DNA of 64,000 nt, from the NCBI GenBank assembly GCA_033439265.1, contig JAVTVX010000035.1, forward strand, positions 7,978,001 to 8,042,000, in the 5' to 3' direction. Below, piece after piece: positions 13,186 to 26,319 of this stretch; the stretch's first letter is position 1, and each line of letters opens with the position of its first letter. The notes under the pieces are model-generated. The model was not told the origin of the DNA. It was given only the letters and a program-made list of their open reading frames with translations, and did no database searches. This stretch comes from Dillenia suffruticosa (Eukaryota > Streptophyta > Magnoliopsida > Dilleniales > Dilleniaceae). Made by a program: the position numbers and the translations under genes.

Positions 13186-15410
13186 CATCAACAAATTTGG
13201 TGATCGGGTGATTGGTTAGATTACTCATTTCCCTTTTGTATCAGTGTACATTTAAAGAGTCCGCATGGTAGTTTTTGTTTTGTGGTGCCTAGTTTGTTCA
13301 ACCTTTGTATCAATAGGCTTGCCTTTTTCACATTTTTATGTTATTTTTTCTTTGTCATAAAACTGTGGATATATAATTTTTAGCTGAAATGAGCATTATA
13401 TTATCAATAGTGGTTGATGATGATGAAAGGAATTTGGCATTATTTTACTTATCTTTCTTGGTCAGAAATTTGATCATTAGGCTTGTGTTTTAATGTGGTT
13501 ATTTTCATGGTTGTACAATGCAAAATCAACTAATTTAGAAAATAGTAGTGCTCTATAACACAGACGGTATTGGCAATAGATTAATATTTCCTTGGGCAAA
13601 TTCATCTGCAAGAAGCATGAGAAGATTACTCTACTGAAGGCATTTGCTGTCTCCATATTGAAAACATGTGCTCGAGTTATTTACTTTATGAAGTGAAAGC
13701 TTATGTTGTGTTTAAAGCATTCCAATAAACATGTGGGTGAAGACGCAAACAACTTTACCTGGGGTGAAGGCTTGTCCATGATATTTATGTTATGAAAAAT
13801 TGCCATAATAAACTACAGGGGTCACCCTGTGATATGTTGTGGAGCATATGACTTGTTCAATTTCCTCATGATGGCATTGCACTCTGGCACCACAATTATG
13901 TACTCATATCTGGAGGCAAATGTGCTCATCAGTGGAAAATAACATGAAAGACATTTACGACGAGATTTCTGTACCAATATATTGGATCTGGGTTTATCTA
14001 AGAAGTTGTTAACAAAGACCAGCTCTTTCATATTCTGGCTGCAGCATACGTTCATCTCTTTCAGGAGTTCACTCATAATTGCAGTAATGCTTCCAACCAA
14101 AAGCATAAATAGGAAGTTTTCTTCTCATATTTGATCAAAACATTTTCACTCTTTACTATTTTGGTCTTTCCTTTGAGACAAGATTGTTGTTTTATGGCCA
14201 TCTTAATTACGCTGAATGAGTTTTTAAATTGGCTGTATTTTGGGTATTCCTCAAATGTATACTATCGGTATAGTTTCGTCTATTGGTATCAGACAATAGT
14301 TTCGAATATTAATCATGTAAATAAGGGTTTGTCTGTTATGGGTCTGCTATAAGTCATATGCTATTGATGATTAAAGCATGCAAATCAGGTGAATTAGTGC
14401 ATAAGATTACAAAAGTGAAAGACTTAAAGAGGAAAAACATGACCAGCGATCCATTGAAATTTGCCGCTCTCTCTCTCTCTCTCTCTCTCTTCATTTTTTT
14501 CCCCAATCCAAAATCATGCCCGTACTCATCAGAGAACCGAGTCCTGAAGGCGCTGAGACTTAATTAGATCTTGTCATCAAAACAATAAGATAGCAAGTCT
14601 TTACACACGTGAGGATCATTTTTTTGAGCTGCTTTTCATAGCTAGAAATTCCAAAAAAGTCAGAGCCTTGAGAACATTTATGACTCACCCGCTCAATGCT
14701 CACTGTAGGGGGTACATTTAACAAACATTAGTAGTTATTTATGACCCACCCACTTAATTCTGATCTCATTAAACATCTAAGGAAAGGGCTGTGGGAGCTT
14801 TTCAGTGACTATTAGACCATCATAAGTTCTTCCTTTGGAAGCTACTACCATGGAACAGAGTTCAAGTCACCAGTTCTGACCACTCTGGGACTGCATTAGT
14901 TGATAAAAGAAGAGGGGTAAAAGAGAAAGACATGAGACACCGCACAAAGCTTAATTGTGGTGTAAAAAAAATTTCCTCTCTTGTCATTTATCATTCAATA
15001 GAATTATAATGAAACTTATGGACCTCTATTGTGCAAACTTGAAAATTGGATTGCACAGACCATATTATAAACATTACACAAGCATGATGAGTCAAAAGTT
15101 TTACCCTTGCCCATCTTTGACAGGTGACACACAACTTTCTAATATTCCCCTCCGATATTTTCCTTCTGCCCCATCTAGGCACACATTCACAAGTATGTGT
15201 TTCTTTATGGTACACTTTACAGGGTTCTTCAAGGACCTCCTTGAACCCGACAACATGGAGAAGCACATGACAATCATCATGAGGAAGAATAGCCTCGCTG
15301 GTTGGTATTATCCTTATCAGCATTCTCTTCGGAACTGCATAGAGCAGAAAAGTTCAAAACCTGTCAAAACAGTCTAGGATTTCTTAACTTCTTAGTAGGT
15401 TTTAGTCATA
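13186..15410. other. Convergent intergenic region
   Basis: Space between the esterase stop (plus) and the CIPK stop (minus), which must hold both 3' UTRs and terminators. It has a (CT)12 run at about 14467-14491. Open frames here, such as minus 13822-14106 and plus 14955-15377, show no family motif I recognise and no splice context, so I do not call a gene. Confidence 0.6.
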
Positions 15411-18149
15411 TTACCGTTCAGGTCCTTGGATATGTTGGCTATTTTGGGTTGCTTGGTTTTCTTCTTGTGTATCTGATAAAGCATCTGATGATACTGTCAG
15501 CAGGCTTGACAAGCTTTTGCAGAACTGGTCATGGTAGTAGTTGCGCAGTGAGTAACCATGCATTTGTAATATTTATCAGCTTAGAGAAATTAAAGTCTTA
15601 CTTCTTTATACACACTGAGCTCCCCAGCAGATTTTGATATTTCCACCACACAATGAGCAGGTGCCACCTCAATGACCTGTTTTTCGTATTTTTCATGAGA
15701 TAATATTTTTTCTTACTGCACCAGACTAGATATTGACAGTTAGTTACCTCTGCTGATAGGTCAAAATATGATCTTGCGCATCTAGTCATTTTCTGTTTTG
15801 GAATCATTTTTACCTGACACGATTAAGAGCGGTATCATTAGCATTGTAGGAAGAGAAAAAACAACTCATCATTGTGAAGAAGGAAGGATCTTAGGAGTTT
15901 GTACCTTTGAGTTATTCATCCGTTCTACCGAGAGACTGACATCATTTGCTGCTGCCTCAATTTTCTTAATAGTCTCGTTGATTGTATGTTGTGATCCAAG
16001 TGTAGTTTTCTGCTTGTCGTCATCCTGGAGGAAGAAAGGGAGAAAGAAGTGAAATGACCATCACCAAGACTTTTGAGAATTTTATGAGAGAAAAAAAATC
16101 CAGTTTCTGATTTATCAACTTGCCTGTTCTTGGAAGAGGCCTGATAAATCAAGGTCATGTGACATTGCTATGAGTTGGAAAGCATTGATGAAGGTTGCTG
16201 ACTTGGGCATCTTTGCCTCCATGGCATTTTCCTGTGTCATGCTTTAAATTTTAGATGACTGTTGGACTTTATTTCCACTTACCATAGCACTTGATAATTA
16301 CCTCAACTGCATCAAAAGCAGCATGAACATCATCCAAATTGACTGATTCATCCAATTCATAACCGCAAGTAGGTTCATAATCCTTTTGAAACCAGTCTGT
16401 TTCAATGAGCTCCTGTATTGTTATTCTCTGTAGCAGCATAGAAGTAATCTTAGGTAATGTTCATTCTCATGGCATAAGTTTTTAACATAAGATGTTGAGA
16501 GCTCTACCTTTCTTGGATTTGACTCCAGTATTCTCTCTAGTAGCTTCTTTTGGTTTTCTGTGAACCACTCTGGACATGAATACTCTGCCCTAGATATCTA
16601 TTACCGGAAACAATCATCAGATGCACCATTAATCTGCATTAGGAAGCAGAGCATACTATTATATGGGTAATTGCCTACCTTTCTGTACAAACTCATAAGA
16701 TTGCGGTCATCAAAGGGCAAAAAACCAGCAAGTAATTCAAATAGGATTACTCCACAGGACCAAACATCTGCTGCTGCTCCCTCATAGCTCCTATTTACAA
16801 GCAGCTGTGAACCAAAGAAATTCATGTTTGTTTCTGTTATAACTTTGCTTTCAGTATTTGTAAAATTCTGCAAATGCTTTTTAAGGTGAAAATTGGTTGT
16901 TACCTCGGGTGCTACATAGCTTGGGGAGCCACATGCTGTAGACAGTAAATCTCCTGGCTGTTACAATCCAACAAATGCTTTGTGAGTCTAGAATCACTTC
17001 CGCAGCCATTTTATTCAACAAGTGGTTATATTAAACTTGCAAAAGAAGAGTTTTGTGAAGCTTGTCAGAATCACTTAGTTATTTTATACAAGAAGTGGTT
17101 ATCTCAAATTTGCACAAGAGTTTTGTGATGCTTGTCACATGTACCTTTCGTAATGCACTGAGTCCGAAGTCTGAAACTTTTATATTCCCTTTCCCATCCA
17201 AAAGCAAGTTTTCTGGCTGTTTCATCAGAGAACTCAATTTTTAGGTTCTTGAGTTAGCTTGCCCCGTATTTGGCAGCCTGGAATTGGGAGCCACAAATGG
17301 AGTTGAAATGAGGAATTGAATCTGCTAATCATATGTATCCAGATTTCATTTCCAATACAACTCCAGTTCTAGGCAGCAATTCCAGGTTTGCAAGTGGGGT
17401 ATCAACAAACTGGAGGAAAAATATTTATTTTATTCTGACCTTGAGATCTCTGTGATAAACTCCTCTGCTATGGCAATAATCCACGGCATCAATCAACTGT
17501 TGGAAAATTTTTCTTGCCTCCCACTCCTCCAATCTCTTGACATATGCCTAGAAACAGAAATTCAAGCAGTAGCTGAGTTAAGACTATTCAGTTGTGCTAG
17601 CATCATCTTTGGATCCAGAACGCAGCTTAGGAATCTTACAAGCTTGTCTGAGAGTTGTCCTCCTGATAGATACTCCATGACAATGTAAACCTTTGTCTTT
17701 GAGCCAATTACCTTTGATCAGAATTTAACATAGTAAGTCAAAATTATTAATTTCTGAGATCAAAGAAACTGGAAATAAAATTCATGTACCAAATCTGGCA
17801 CCCAAACATACCTCGTATATGCGAACAATGTTGGGATGATGCAAAAGCTTCATTGTTCTAATCTCTCTCTGCACCTGAATCACAATATTCTGTATTAGAA
17901 AATCCCGTAATCAAATCAAAACAATGAACTGATCTAACTCGAAAAAAAGAATATCAGGAAAGAATCAAAAGGGATTTGGATATTCGCCTGATACTTGAGA
18001 TTATTCTCCATAATCATATGTTTATCGATGATCTTGATTGCCACATATTGGCCATTATCACCATTAATGGCCAATTTTACCTTGGCAAAAGAACCTTCCC
18101 CAATTGTTCGACTCAATTGGTACTTCCCTATGTTGCCTGCAAAACCCAT
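15411..18149 (-). CDS. CIPK21: CBL-interacting protein kinase, CIPK21-like (14 exons)
   Basis: Ser/Thr kinase of the SnRK3/CIPK family, activated by calcium-loaded CBL sensors to control ion transport and stress responses. Exons (minus): 17988-18149, 17812-17874, 17640-17711, 17440-17547, 17145-17216, 16904-16957, 16679-16804, 16508-16597, 16302-16427, 16124-16231, 15905-16024, 15748-15792, 15602-15676, 15411-15524. All junctions are phase 0, giving 444 residues, a normal family length. Seen: glycine loop GEGSFAKV (17-24), catalytic Lys39, HRDLK (131-135), DFG (151-153), APE (175-177), the CBL-binding NAF motif (NAF at 307-309 in [11 protein letters not shown]) and a C-terminal phosphatase-interaction region ([24 protein letters not shown]). 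All key residues are present. The start [12 protein letters not shown] is the first ATG in frame and matches Arabidopsis CIPK21. Two introns, after exons 1 and 10, appear to use GC donors. It belongs to the intron-rich CIPK clade. The CIPK21 subgroup is likely but was not tested by tree. Confidence 0.95.
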
Positions 18150-18253
18150 TTCCCTCCGACTACAATTCAATCCTCCCTTCTTCAAGGTTGTCTTTCTGAC
18201 CTCTTCTTGTTATCCGGTCCTCGTTCTAGGTCCTCGATCTTCTAGTTTTGTGT

Positions 18254-18373
18254 CTACTCTCCTTGCAAATGCTTTTTATATCCTCTTCTGCTGAAACTGG
18301 TTTCAAAGGTAGAAGGAGATATCGGATACTTGGTGTAAGCTCCCGTGTTCAGCTTCTTCTTTTGAACAGCCAT
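18254..18373 (-). promoter_or_regulatory. Upstream ORF in the CIPK leader (39 codons)
   Basis: On the minus strand an ATG at 18373 opens a 39-codon frame (start MAVQKKKLNT, end KKHLQGE) that stops at 18254, 104 nt before the kinase ATG. If transcription starts near the TATA-like site at 18666-18675, this uORF is in the leader and could reduce or regulate kinase translation. Its transcription and conservation are inferred, not seen. Confidence 0.5.
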
Positions 18374-18665
18374 CCTTATGACTCTATATCTTAAAAGGAA
18401 AGAGGAAAAAAGGCACCATGCGATTCACCATCCCAACTTCTAAAAAATTGAAATTCTCTTCCTTTTTCTTTAAGAGACCTGTGAGGTTTGGAAGTCTGAG
18501 TTGTGCGTTGTGCATGTAAGTGGAAGGGAAGAAGTCTTGACTTGCTGGCTGGTTGGTGAGAGGGGGTGGTACATCATGCTCTCCTCCCCCTTTGAATGGA
18601 TGGTGTTCAAGTTTGTTAGCTTTTCTTTCTTATCACTTAAGTTTCTAGAAATTCTATTCAAATAT

Positions 18666-18675
18666 CTTATATAGG
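18666..18675 (-). promoter_or_regulatory. TATA-like box of the CIPK gene
   Basis: Minus-strand CCTATATAAG, about 290 bp upstream of the uORF ATG and 520 bp upstream of the kinase ATG. It is the best TATA match upstream of the gene. Transcription would start near 18640 if it is used. Confidence 0.45.
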
Positions 18676-18759
18676 TTAATATATGCATATACTTATATTT
18701 TCCCACCCCGAAAGGCTTCTACACCCACCATAGTATGCCAAGTGGATATTTCAACTTTT

Positions 18760-20060
18760 TGGATATCTGAAATTTCTTAAAAATACCAATAATGTGCCAC
18801 GTATTCCTAAATGATTGGGGATAAAATTAATTTCCAATGAGGTCGGTATTGGGAGGCAAAGGATTTGATTTAAAATTTTGACACGAAAGTCTCCTTCTTC
18901 TCCTTCTTCTTCTTCTTTTTTCTTTTTTTTTTGACCCGTAAGAATAATCACATGCCAAACTAGATTTTAACAACACATTGTACGGCAAAATACGCACATG
19001 ACGATGCACCCATATTGGATAAGTTCAAATTTGGGTCAGGGGATTGCTTGAAAAAATTGATGATAGGCTTAGTTGGGATCAAATACATTTTTTCGTACAA
19101 AAAGTATCAAATATAAAGATAATATGATATTTTATTAAAAAAATTGAATTATGCTTATAAATTTTAGATTTCTTATGGAAATAAGCTTTATTTTAGTAAA
19201 AAAAAAAATATTATATGAAAGAAGTAAAGTTGAGGTTTATGTTTTTCGATCAGGACAATGTTGTGCAAAAATGGTTCAAAGTTGTTAATATTTTCTCACG
19301 TGAGAGACCATTTCAATTTCAAGTCCTTTTTTTTTTTATGGAGATCATTTCTATTACTAAACTTTTCAATAACCAGTGGGTTGAAATGCACAAGCATGAC
19401 CCAATATAACAAGCGAATGCTTGGTAAAGTATAACCATATATTTTGAGCTTTGTCGCGTGCAATTGTCCTATTTCGCCTTAGTTTATGGGCGTTTTTAGG
19501 TAACGTAAATTCATGTCCTTTTGCTCCAAAAAGAAAAAAGAAGGAAAATAATAGCAAAAACCATAGTTTTATTTTTTATTTATTATTTTTAATATAAGGA
19601 TGGAAACTAGGATGAAGGTTGGGAAGTGGGTAGATGGGTGGTTTAGATTTGGTCATTCTCAATAAATGAGTAGAAAATATCGTATATTGGGAAGAGTCAA
19701 CAGCTTGATCAAATAATCATTTGTGGCAGTATTGGCTATGATTTTTGGGGGTTTCTGCATGATTGTAGGCCAAAATTGAAATTTTATTTCATTATTGACT
19801 TAATGGGTCCCTTTTGATGGGTTGATTAATTCCACAGCGATCATTGCGGGATTAGGCCGCCAAAATCAGCATAACAATACTACAAGTTGGAATTTAATTC
19901 ATTCATATAATGTGGAAACAAGAAAAAGAAGTTCTTTTGGAGGGGAATTCATATTTACGCCACCCCACCACACGGTTCAGCTCTAGACTCATGATCCGTG
20001 TGATTTGGGATAGAAAGTACAGCTGTAACAATAGGTTATATGAGAGAGCTGATAAGTAAA
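18760..20060. other. Intergenic AT-rich DNA
   Basis: No gene seen. Contains a TTC-rich microsatellite at 18893-18931 and assorted T- and A-runs. The short open frames are low complexity. Confidence 0.6.
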
Positions 20061-20062
20061 TG

Positions 20063-20076
20063 GAGAGGGAGGGAGG

Positions 20077-20161
<85 letters not shown>
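20063..20161. repeat. (GGGA)n/(GA)~40 microsatellite
   Basis: A short GGGA repeat (about 20063-20082) runs straight into about 80 bp of uninterrupted GA. It is the longest GA tract in the window. Confidence 0.97.
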
Positions 20162-20165
<4 letters not shown>

Positions 20166-20256
20166 AGTAAAAGTGGTCCAGTGCAGCAAATTTAAGTAAT
20201 ACTAAAGTAATCCATTTCTCAATGTTTTCCTATTATCCTTTCCTTAACCATAAATT

Positions 20257-20938
<682 letters not shown>

Positions 20939-20939
20939 A

Positions 20940-23563
20940 TTGGGTTAGACTCACAATTAAGTAATCTGTTTTTATTTTTTTATTGGAAGGAAATATTTTC
21001 AATTTCCCCTTTTTCTTTGATCCAAAACCTTCAATGTCCATATGTATCAACACTATGGTGTCTAATATTAGCAAAAGTTTGATACAAATTCTTTTTTATA
21101 TTTATGTTGCAAAATTTTGGATGATATTATGTTATAAATGCGCCCAACATCGTAAATTAGAAGTATTTTTGTTTGGTATTCGTCCGATGATTATCTTATA
21201 GGAAGATTTGCATTATTATGAAAAAAAGTTTAAATGTCTCTAAAAAAATAATTTAGCGGTATAAATTTCTCTCCCCTAATTTGATGATTCCAGATTTAAA
21301 TTATTGTATAATAAAAAAAAATTTAATTAGAGTTGCATTTTAATTGGTTTAAGGAATCTACACTTTTCATCAAAATCATTCAAATTGAATAAATGTCGAT
21401 TCCATTGTAAAACAATGCTGGTGTTTGATTTTTTTTCTTCTTTTTAAGATTAAAAATTGAGATGACTTGAAAGGGCACGACAAGTTAAGAATTTTATGCC
21501 AACTAAGATTCCTATTCTTTCTTAGAAAACAAAATATAGGTCCTCCTTTTTTAAAGAAATGTGTACAATATTAAAATGGAGGACAAATGGCACCACATGA
21601 AAGAGGAAATCTGGCTTCATTGACTTAAAACAATTTGTGTTTGTCCTAGGCCTAGGGTAGTCTTATCATTATTGAGTTTCCAAATCCATGACCCCCAAGT
21701 GTTGGGTTTTGGTTTGCCTAATATCTGTTGGACAAGTTAGGGAACATGCAGGCAACAAGTGGGTGCCTTTGCCAATAACCATGCCCAATTTTATTAGGAG
21801 AAATTTCTAATATTATTAGACTTTTTTTATGAACCATAAATTGCATTACTTGATAAAAAGTTTTTAAACCAAGCGGTGACCAAAATGTTTTGCAATTTTG
21901 ACGAACTTGGTCATTTTGTTTCTTAGGAGACCCCACCTCTAATCTAATCTTTTAAGACCACCCTAGTTTGGCCTTCACCAGATAGGACAAGATGATTGGT
22001 TTCCGGCCCAAACATGTCACACTCCATGTTTTGGTGCTCAAATTTGATATTTGGTGCGACTTTTTTTTCTTTTTTGGTGACAAGTATATTTAAATCTGAA
22101 ATTTTTAAATTGGGAAAGAGAGTATGATTATTAGTCTGTCCTCTTGAGAGTTGGTGTGACATTTATATCAAACCTGAGTTGGTGTGACATTTATATCAAA
22201 CCTGAATTATTACGGTAGGTCGGGGGCATCGGTAGCAAGGGAAAAATAGTGTAAATATAGAATTTTGTGGAAAATATAAAATTAAATATTATTATATCAA
22301 TAATTTTTTATTTTGAAATTTTTGTGCAAATCAATGGTGTTTAATCTCAATTATTATTATTTGTTTTTAATGGCCTAGCATCCTGCGCCTGTATGGATTC
22401 AAAGTCATCCATTTATGTAAACTAACAGCCCAGTAAATCTGGTGCAATTATTAGCTTTGGACTGTTTTAATATATTTTTACTGGCTACTCCTCGATCGAT
22501 ACAAGACATACAAACATTATGTTTTTAATCATATTGTACTTGGATTTGACCGCTCACCATTTTCATTCGTTCATTCATTCATTTATTTCCGAAAGAAAAG
22601 GACATAAAAAAGAAAAAAAAAAAAAGAAAGAAAGAAAAGAAGATAATTTGAAAGTTTCTATGGCTTCCAAAAGACAAAGGTCCAGCAGGGTATTTATGTG
22701 TATGTGTGTAGAGAATGTGTCAAAATCCAAGTGGGTCCAATGTAAACCCTTTGAGAATCTATCATCCTCATCAAAACAATAATGCATTAACATACTAAAT
22801 CAAAAGGCTAACAAGCTACGAAGCACAGGATCATGACGTTCATTATATATTTAATCAAGATATTTCAAAGTGAGAAGGGAAATGAGATGATGACATTATG
22901 CATGCAATTAAATAATATTTATAGAAAAGATGCTTAATTAAGAAGGAATCGATGTTTAGATGGGTAAATGAGGACATCATATGGTTCTCAATTGATTTGG
23001 TTTTGCTTATGGTTTTTCGTCGAATAACTCTTCTATTGAGTTAGATGTCTAAGTTGATGCATTAAAATATTTTATAACCAAAATATTCTAAATTAAATTC
23101 AAAGTCTAAAATCTTTCACAATCTCCCATCCCATTATTTTAGAGTGTCTTGTTTCCATTTGATAGTAAATTGAATTATGGTAAGAGATTCTCCCTGAACA
23201 AAAGCCTCACACCTCTTATATATAAAAATAAATAAATAAATAACAATATGGGCATCTCTCCATATGAAATGATCTTTTTTTTTAGTTCCTTGGACTTGAT
23301 CCACCTTCTAATATTTTGAGTTTTATTCCGATTAATTTCGGTCGAGTTGCTGTTGGGTTCCAATCGGGAGAGAGTTTTCTCAACGTCGTTTTTATATCTT
23401 GTATTATTAAAAAAAAGGAAAATTAAAACGTGCTCCTCTTGATTTATGGGAGCTCTCCGACTAATCGTTTTTATGAAATGATCTAGGCAATAAATAACAC
23501 ACAAGAACAGAGTTTGCTTTGCCAAAACGTGCTCCTCTTGATTCCGATTTTTGGGGAGAAAAT

Positions 23564-23602
<39 letters not shown>

Positions 23603-25800
23603 TAAAAAAGTTTGTTAAAATATATCAAGTTTTGCAAGTACAAGATAAATTTTTCTGTAAAATCTAAAATGACTAAAATTATCATATTATTAATGGAGTT
23701 GTAGGAATAATCTCATTCTAAAAGCAAACAATAATTATAATTTAAATATAACATACACTAAGGAAACAATAAGGTTTGCCCTTCAAATGTTAGCAAAAAA
23801 AGAAAAAAAAAAATTAATTTGGTTAGCAGGTGCACTTGTAATGTCATCGGTTCATAGTAATGAAAGCCAGGAAATAAGAATGACAGTTTATTATTATTAT
23901 TTTTCACAAAAAGAATGATAAATCTTTTTTCTTCCTTTTCTTTACGAAACCTTGTCTGCCACATCTGCGAGCAACAACGCAAGTTGCTCGCCTTAGGATC
24001 AAAATGATCGGGTGGTAGTTCACACTGAAATGTTCACCCACTCCTCCCATCAAATTCGTCTTTTACAACTTATAATTTAGACTTTTATGGCATTCCTTCC
24101 ACGTGAAGAATCTAAAGCATCAAATAGGGACTGGTGGGGGCACGAAAAATATCCTCCTCTACTTTTCACTGTGAAGATAAGAAGGTCTTCGTCTTATGCT
24201 CGTGAAATGTCATGAAAAGATTTTTCGGGTGTTATAAAATTAAGATGGATTGGTAGGAATTTTAACACTAGTGATTTTGCATCCACACGTGCTCTCACCC
24301 ACCAACCCATGACCCAACCCCCGTTTCTTGGTGACTCTGACGATTATATTTCAGTTTGCCTCATTGTTTGATAAATGGTGAGTTGAGTGCTTAATGCATA
24401 TTATGAAAAATTATCATAAATGAAATCAAATGAAACATGTAATTTTGTAAACCCTGATAAGCCGAGCCAAATTTGAATTGACATTTTTTATGTTAAATAA
24501 ATCGGGTCGAACCAAACTTGAACCTTATGCCTTGTCTCATTATTCGATCTCTAATATGGCTGGCCGGAGTTAATATGAACCCAAGCTAAGCTAAGCCAAC
24601 CCTTGCAAATGAATTAGGCGATTGTGAACCAAGCCAAACTCAACTTGACCCGGTTCATTTACCGATGAATGTCAACTGATTCAATGGTTTGATCTCAGGA
24701 AAAGGCACTAAAGGTTTGAAACTGAATCTCACCCACAAGTCAGGAGGGTTATGGGGAGAAAGGAGGCCCGGATCAAATCAAGTTTGGTTGGGGATAGAAC
24801 TTCAGTAATGATATAATTTTAGTTGGGCGCTGTGGGACATTAAATGATTTCAAATCTGCCAACGATACAAAGTGAAATCATTCGTTTTTTTTTTTTTCCC
24901 CTTTTTCAATTGTTATGCAATAACCATCAATAAAGGGAGCATTGCTCTAATTCAATTCCGATCAACATTTTTTGAATCAAAGCTCCTAAAGATTAAAATA
25001 ATATTTTTTAACAAATAAAGGATTAAGGTTGGAATTTACATGAAAATATATCATTTTTTGTGATTATTACTTGACTAATTTGATTTAAATATTGTGAAAT
25101 TCAATTTATGAACGAATTCTCCTGACACTTACTTTTTATTCTCAAAACTTAAATTAAGATATAGTTAAGAAAGTTTAAGAACCTGTCACTAAATCTATAG
25201 AATTTTGGTTCATAAAAATATATTCCATCTAAGTCATTTTCTGAAATTCAAACAGGTGCATGATGTATTTAAAAGATTAATTGGGAGGAATAATTTTTTA
25301 ATTCATCAACAAACGTGAAAGACATCTTCAATTTGATCAACCATAAATGCTACTTTTATCTGCAACTTCATTCCTATAGCACGCCACCATGAGCTGCCTG
25401 GACGTGACACAACGTGGAACATGCATGTCTTTGAGAGAAGTAACCTCTTACATAAACCACCATAAAAATAACCTTCGTGCAAAAACAAAATCTTAGGTCT
25501 TTAGTTAAGATAATATAATTTATATGTAGGGAACTTGAAGTATAGGATGAATAAAGAAGCCTAGTGATTATGTCTTCAACTTTGACCTCCAGGAAAAAAA
25601 AAAAAAAATCTCTCTTGTATAACACTTTGTACATAAGTTATTTTAAAATAGATTTAATCGTTCTCTCTATTATTAAGAAAATAATAACTATTACAAGACC
25701 AATATTAGTAATAATTACAACAATTACGGTATTAATACTTTATTCCTTATTAAAAAAAGTTAAAAATTAGTTTTCATTCTCCCGATTTTCTTCTTATCAC
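20940..25800. other. Gene-poor intergenic DNA
   Basis: No gene recognised on either strand. It contains a 28-bp tandem duplication (22150-22205), a GA run at about 23564-23599, and a 20-bp phrase (aaaacgtgctcctcttgatt) repeated near 23426 and 23524. A stretch with aagccgagccaa and ccaagccaaactc near 24460-24660 may be a worn hAT-type non-autonomous element. The minus frame 23175-23525 has no recognisable domain. Confidence 0.55.
22150..22205. repeat. 28-bp perfect tandem duplication
   Basis: gttggtgtgacatttatatc and the following eight bases occur twice without gap, at 22150-22177 and 22178-22205. Being exact, it is a recent slip. Confidence 0.95.
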
Positions 25801-25864
25801 CAAAGTAGATTGATAAGACCATTCATGCTTCAAGGACGGAACGGCCCAATGTTGACAATTCTAG

Positions 25865-26308
25865 CTAGGGTGTTATGACACCCGGTCGCGAACTCGGGTA
25901 TCACAATATCCGCGCTCAAGCTCGATGTATTTTAGGTGAGTTTGAGTTAACCGAGTTTGTATTTTTTGAGTTTGAAGTGTCGTCGGGTGTTATCGGGTAG
26001 TATCGTCGGGTGTTATCGGATAATGTTGTTGGGTAATATTATTGGGTGATACATGTAATATATTTAAAAAATATATCTAAAAATATAATTTTATATATAA
26101 TTTTTAAAAATATATATATATATAACTATATATAAAAATTATTTTTTAAAAAAATTAAAATATTTCAGGTACCTAATCGAGATTTCAAGCTCAACACAAC
26201 TGGGCTCGAGTTTGAGCTCGATACCCAACTACCCGAGCCTGGGCTCGAGCTTTGACCTGTACCCGTGACACTACCTTCGTGACACTATCTGGGGTTATTA
26301 ACACCCCT
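25865..26308. mobile_element. hAT-like MITE (about 444 bp)
   Basis: Ends resemble inverted repeats: ctagggtgttatgacaccc at the left against aggggtgttaataacccc when the right end is reversed. Flanks match as an 8-bp target duplication, aattctag (25857-25864) and aattctaa (26309-26316), 7 of 8 bases. The ends are rich in CTCGAG/GAGCTC words (caagctcgatg, gggctcgagtttgagctcg), as in the common plant TAGGGGTGTAAA-type hAT MITEs. No transposase is present. The family assignment is inferred from the 8-bp duplication and end sequence. Confidence 0.65.
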
Positions 26309-26319
26309 AATTCTAACAA

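Noticed and set aside
13822-14106. 94-codon minus frame between esterase and CIPK
   Set aside because: The translation is less biased than most chance frames, but I recognise no family and see no partner exon. Left as intergenic.
23175-23525. 116-codon minus frame as an organelle-DNA insert or gene
   Set aside because: No match to any plastid or mitochondrial gene I know, and no domain.
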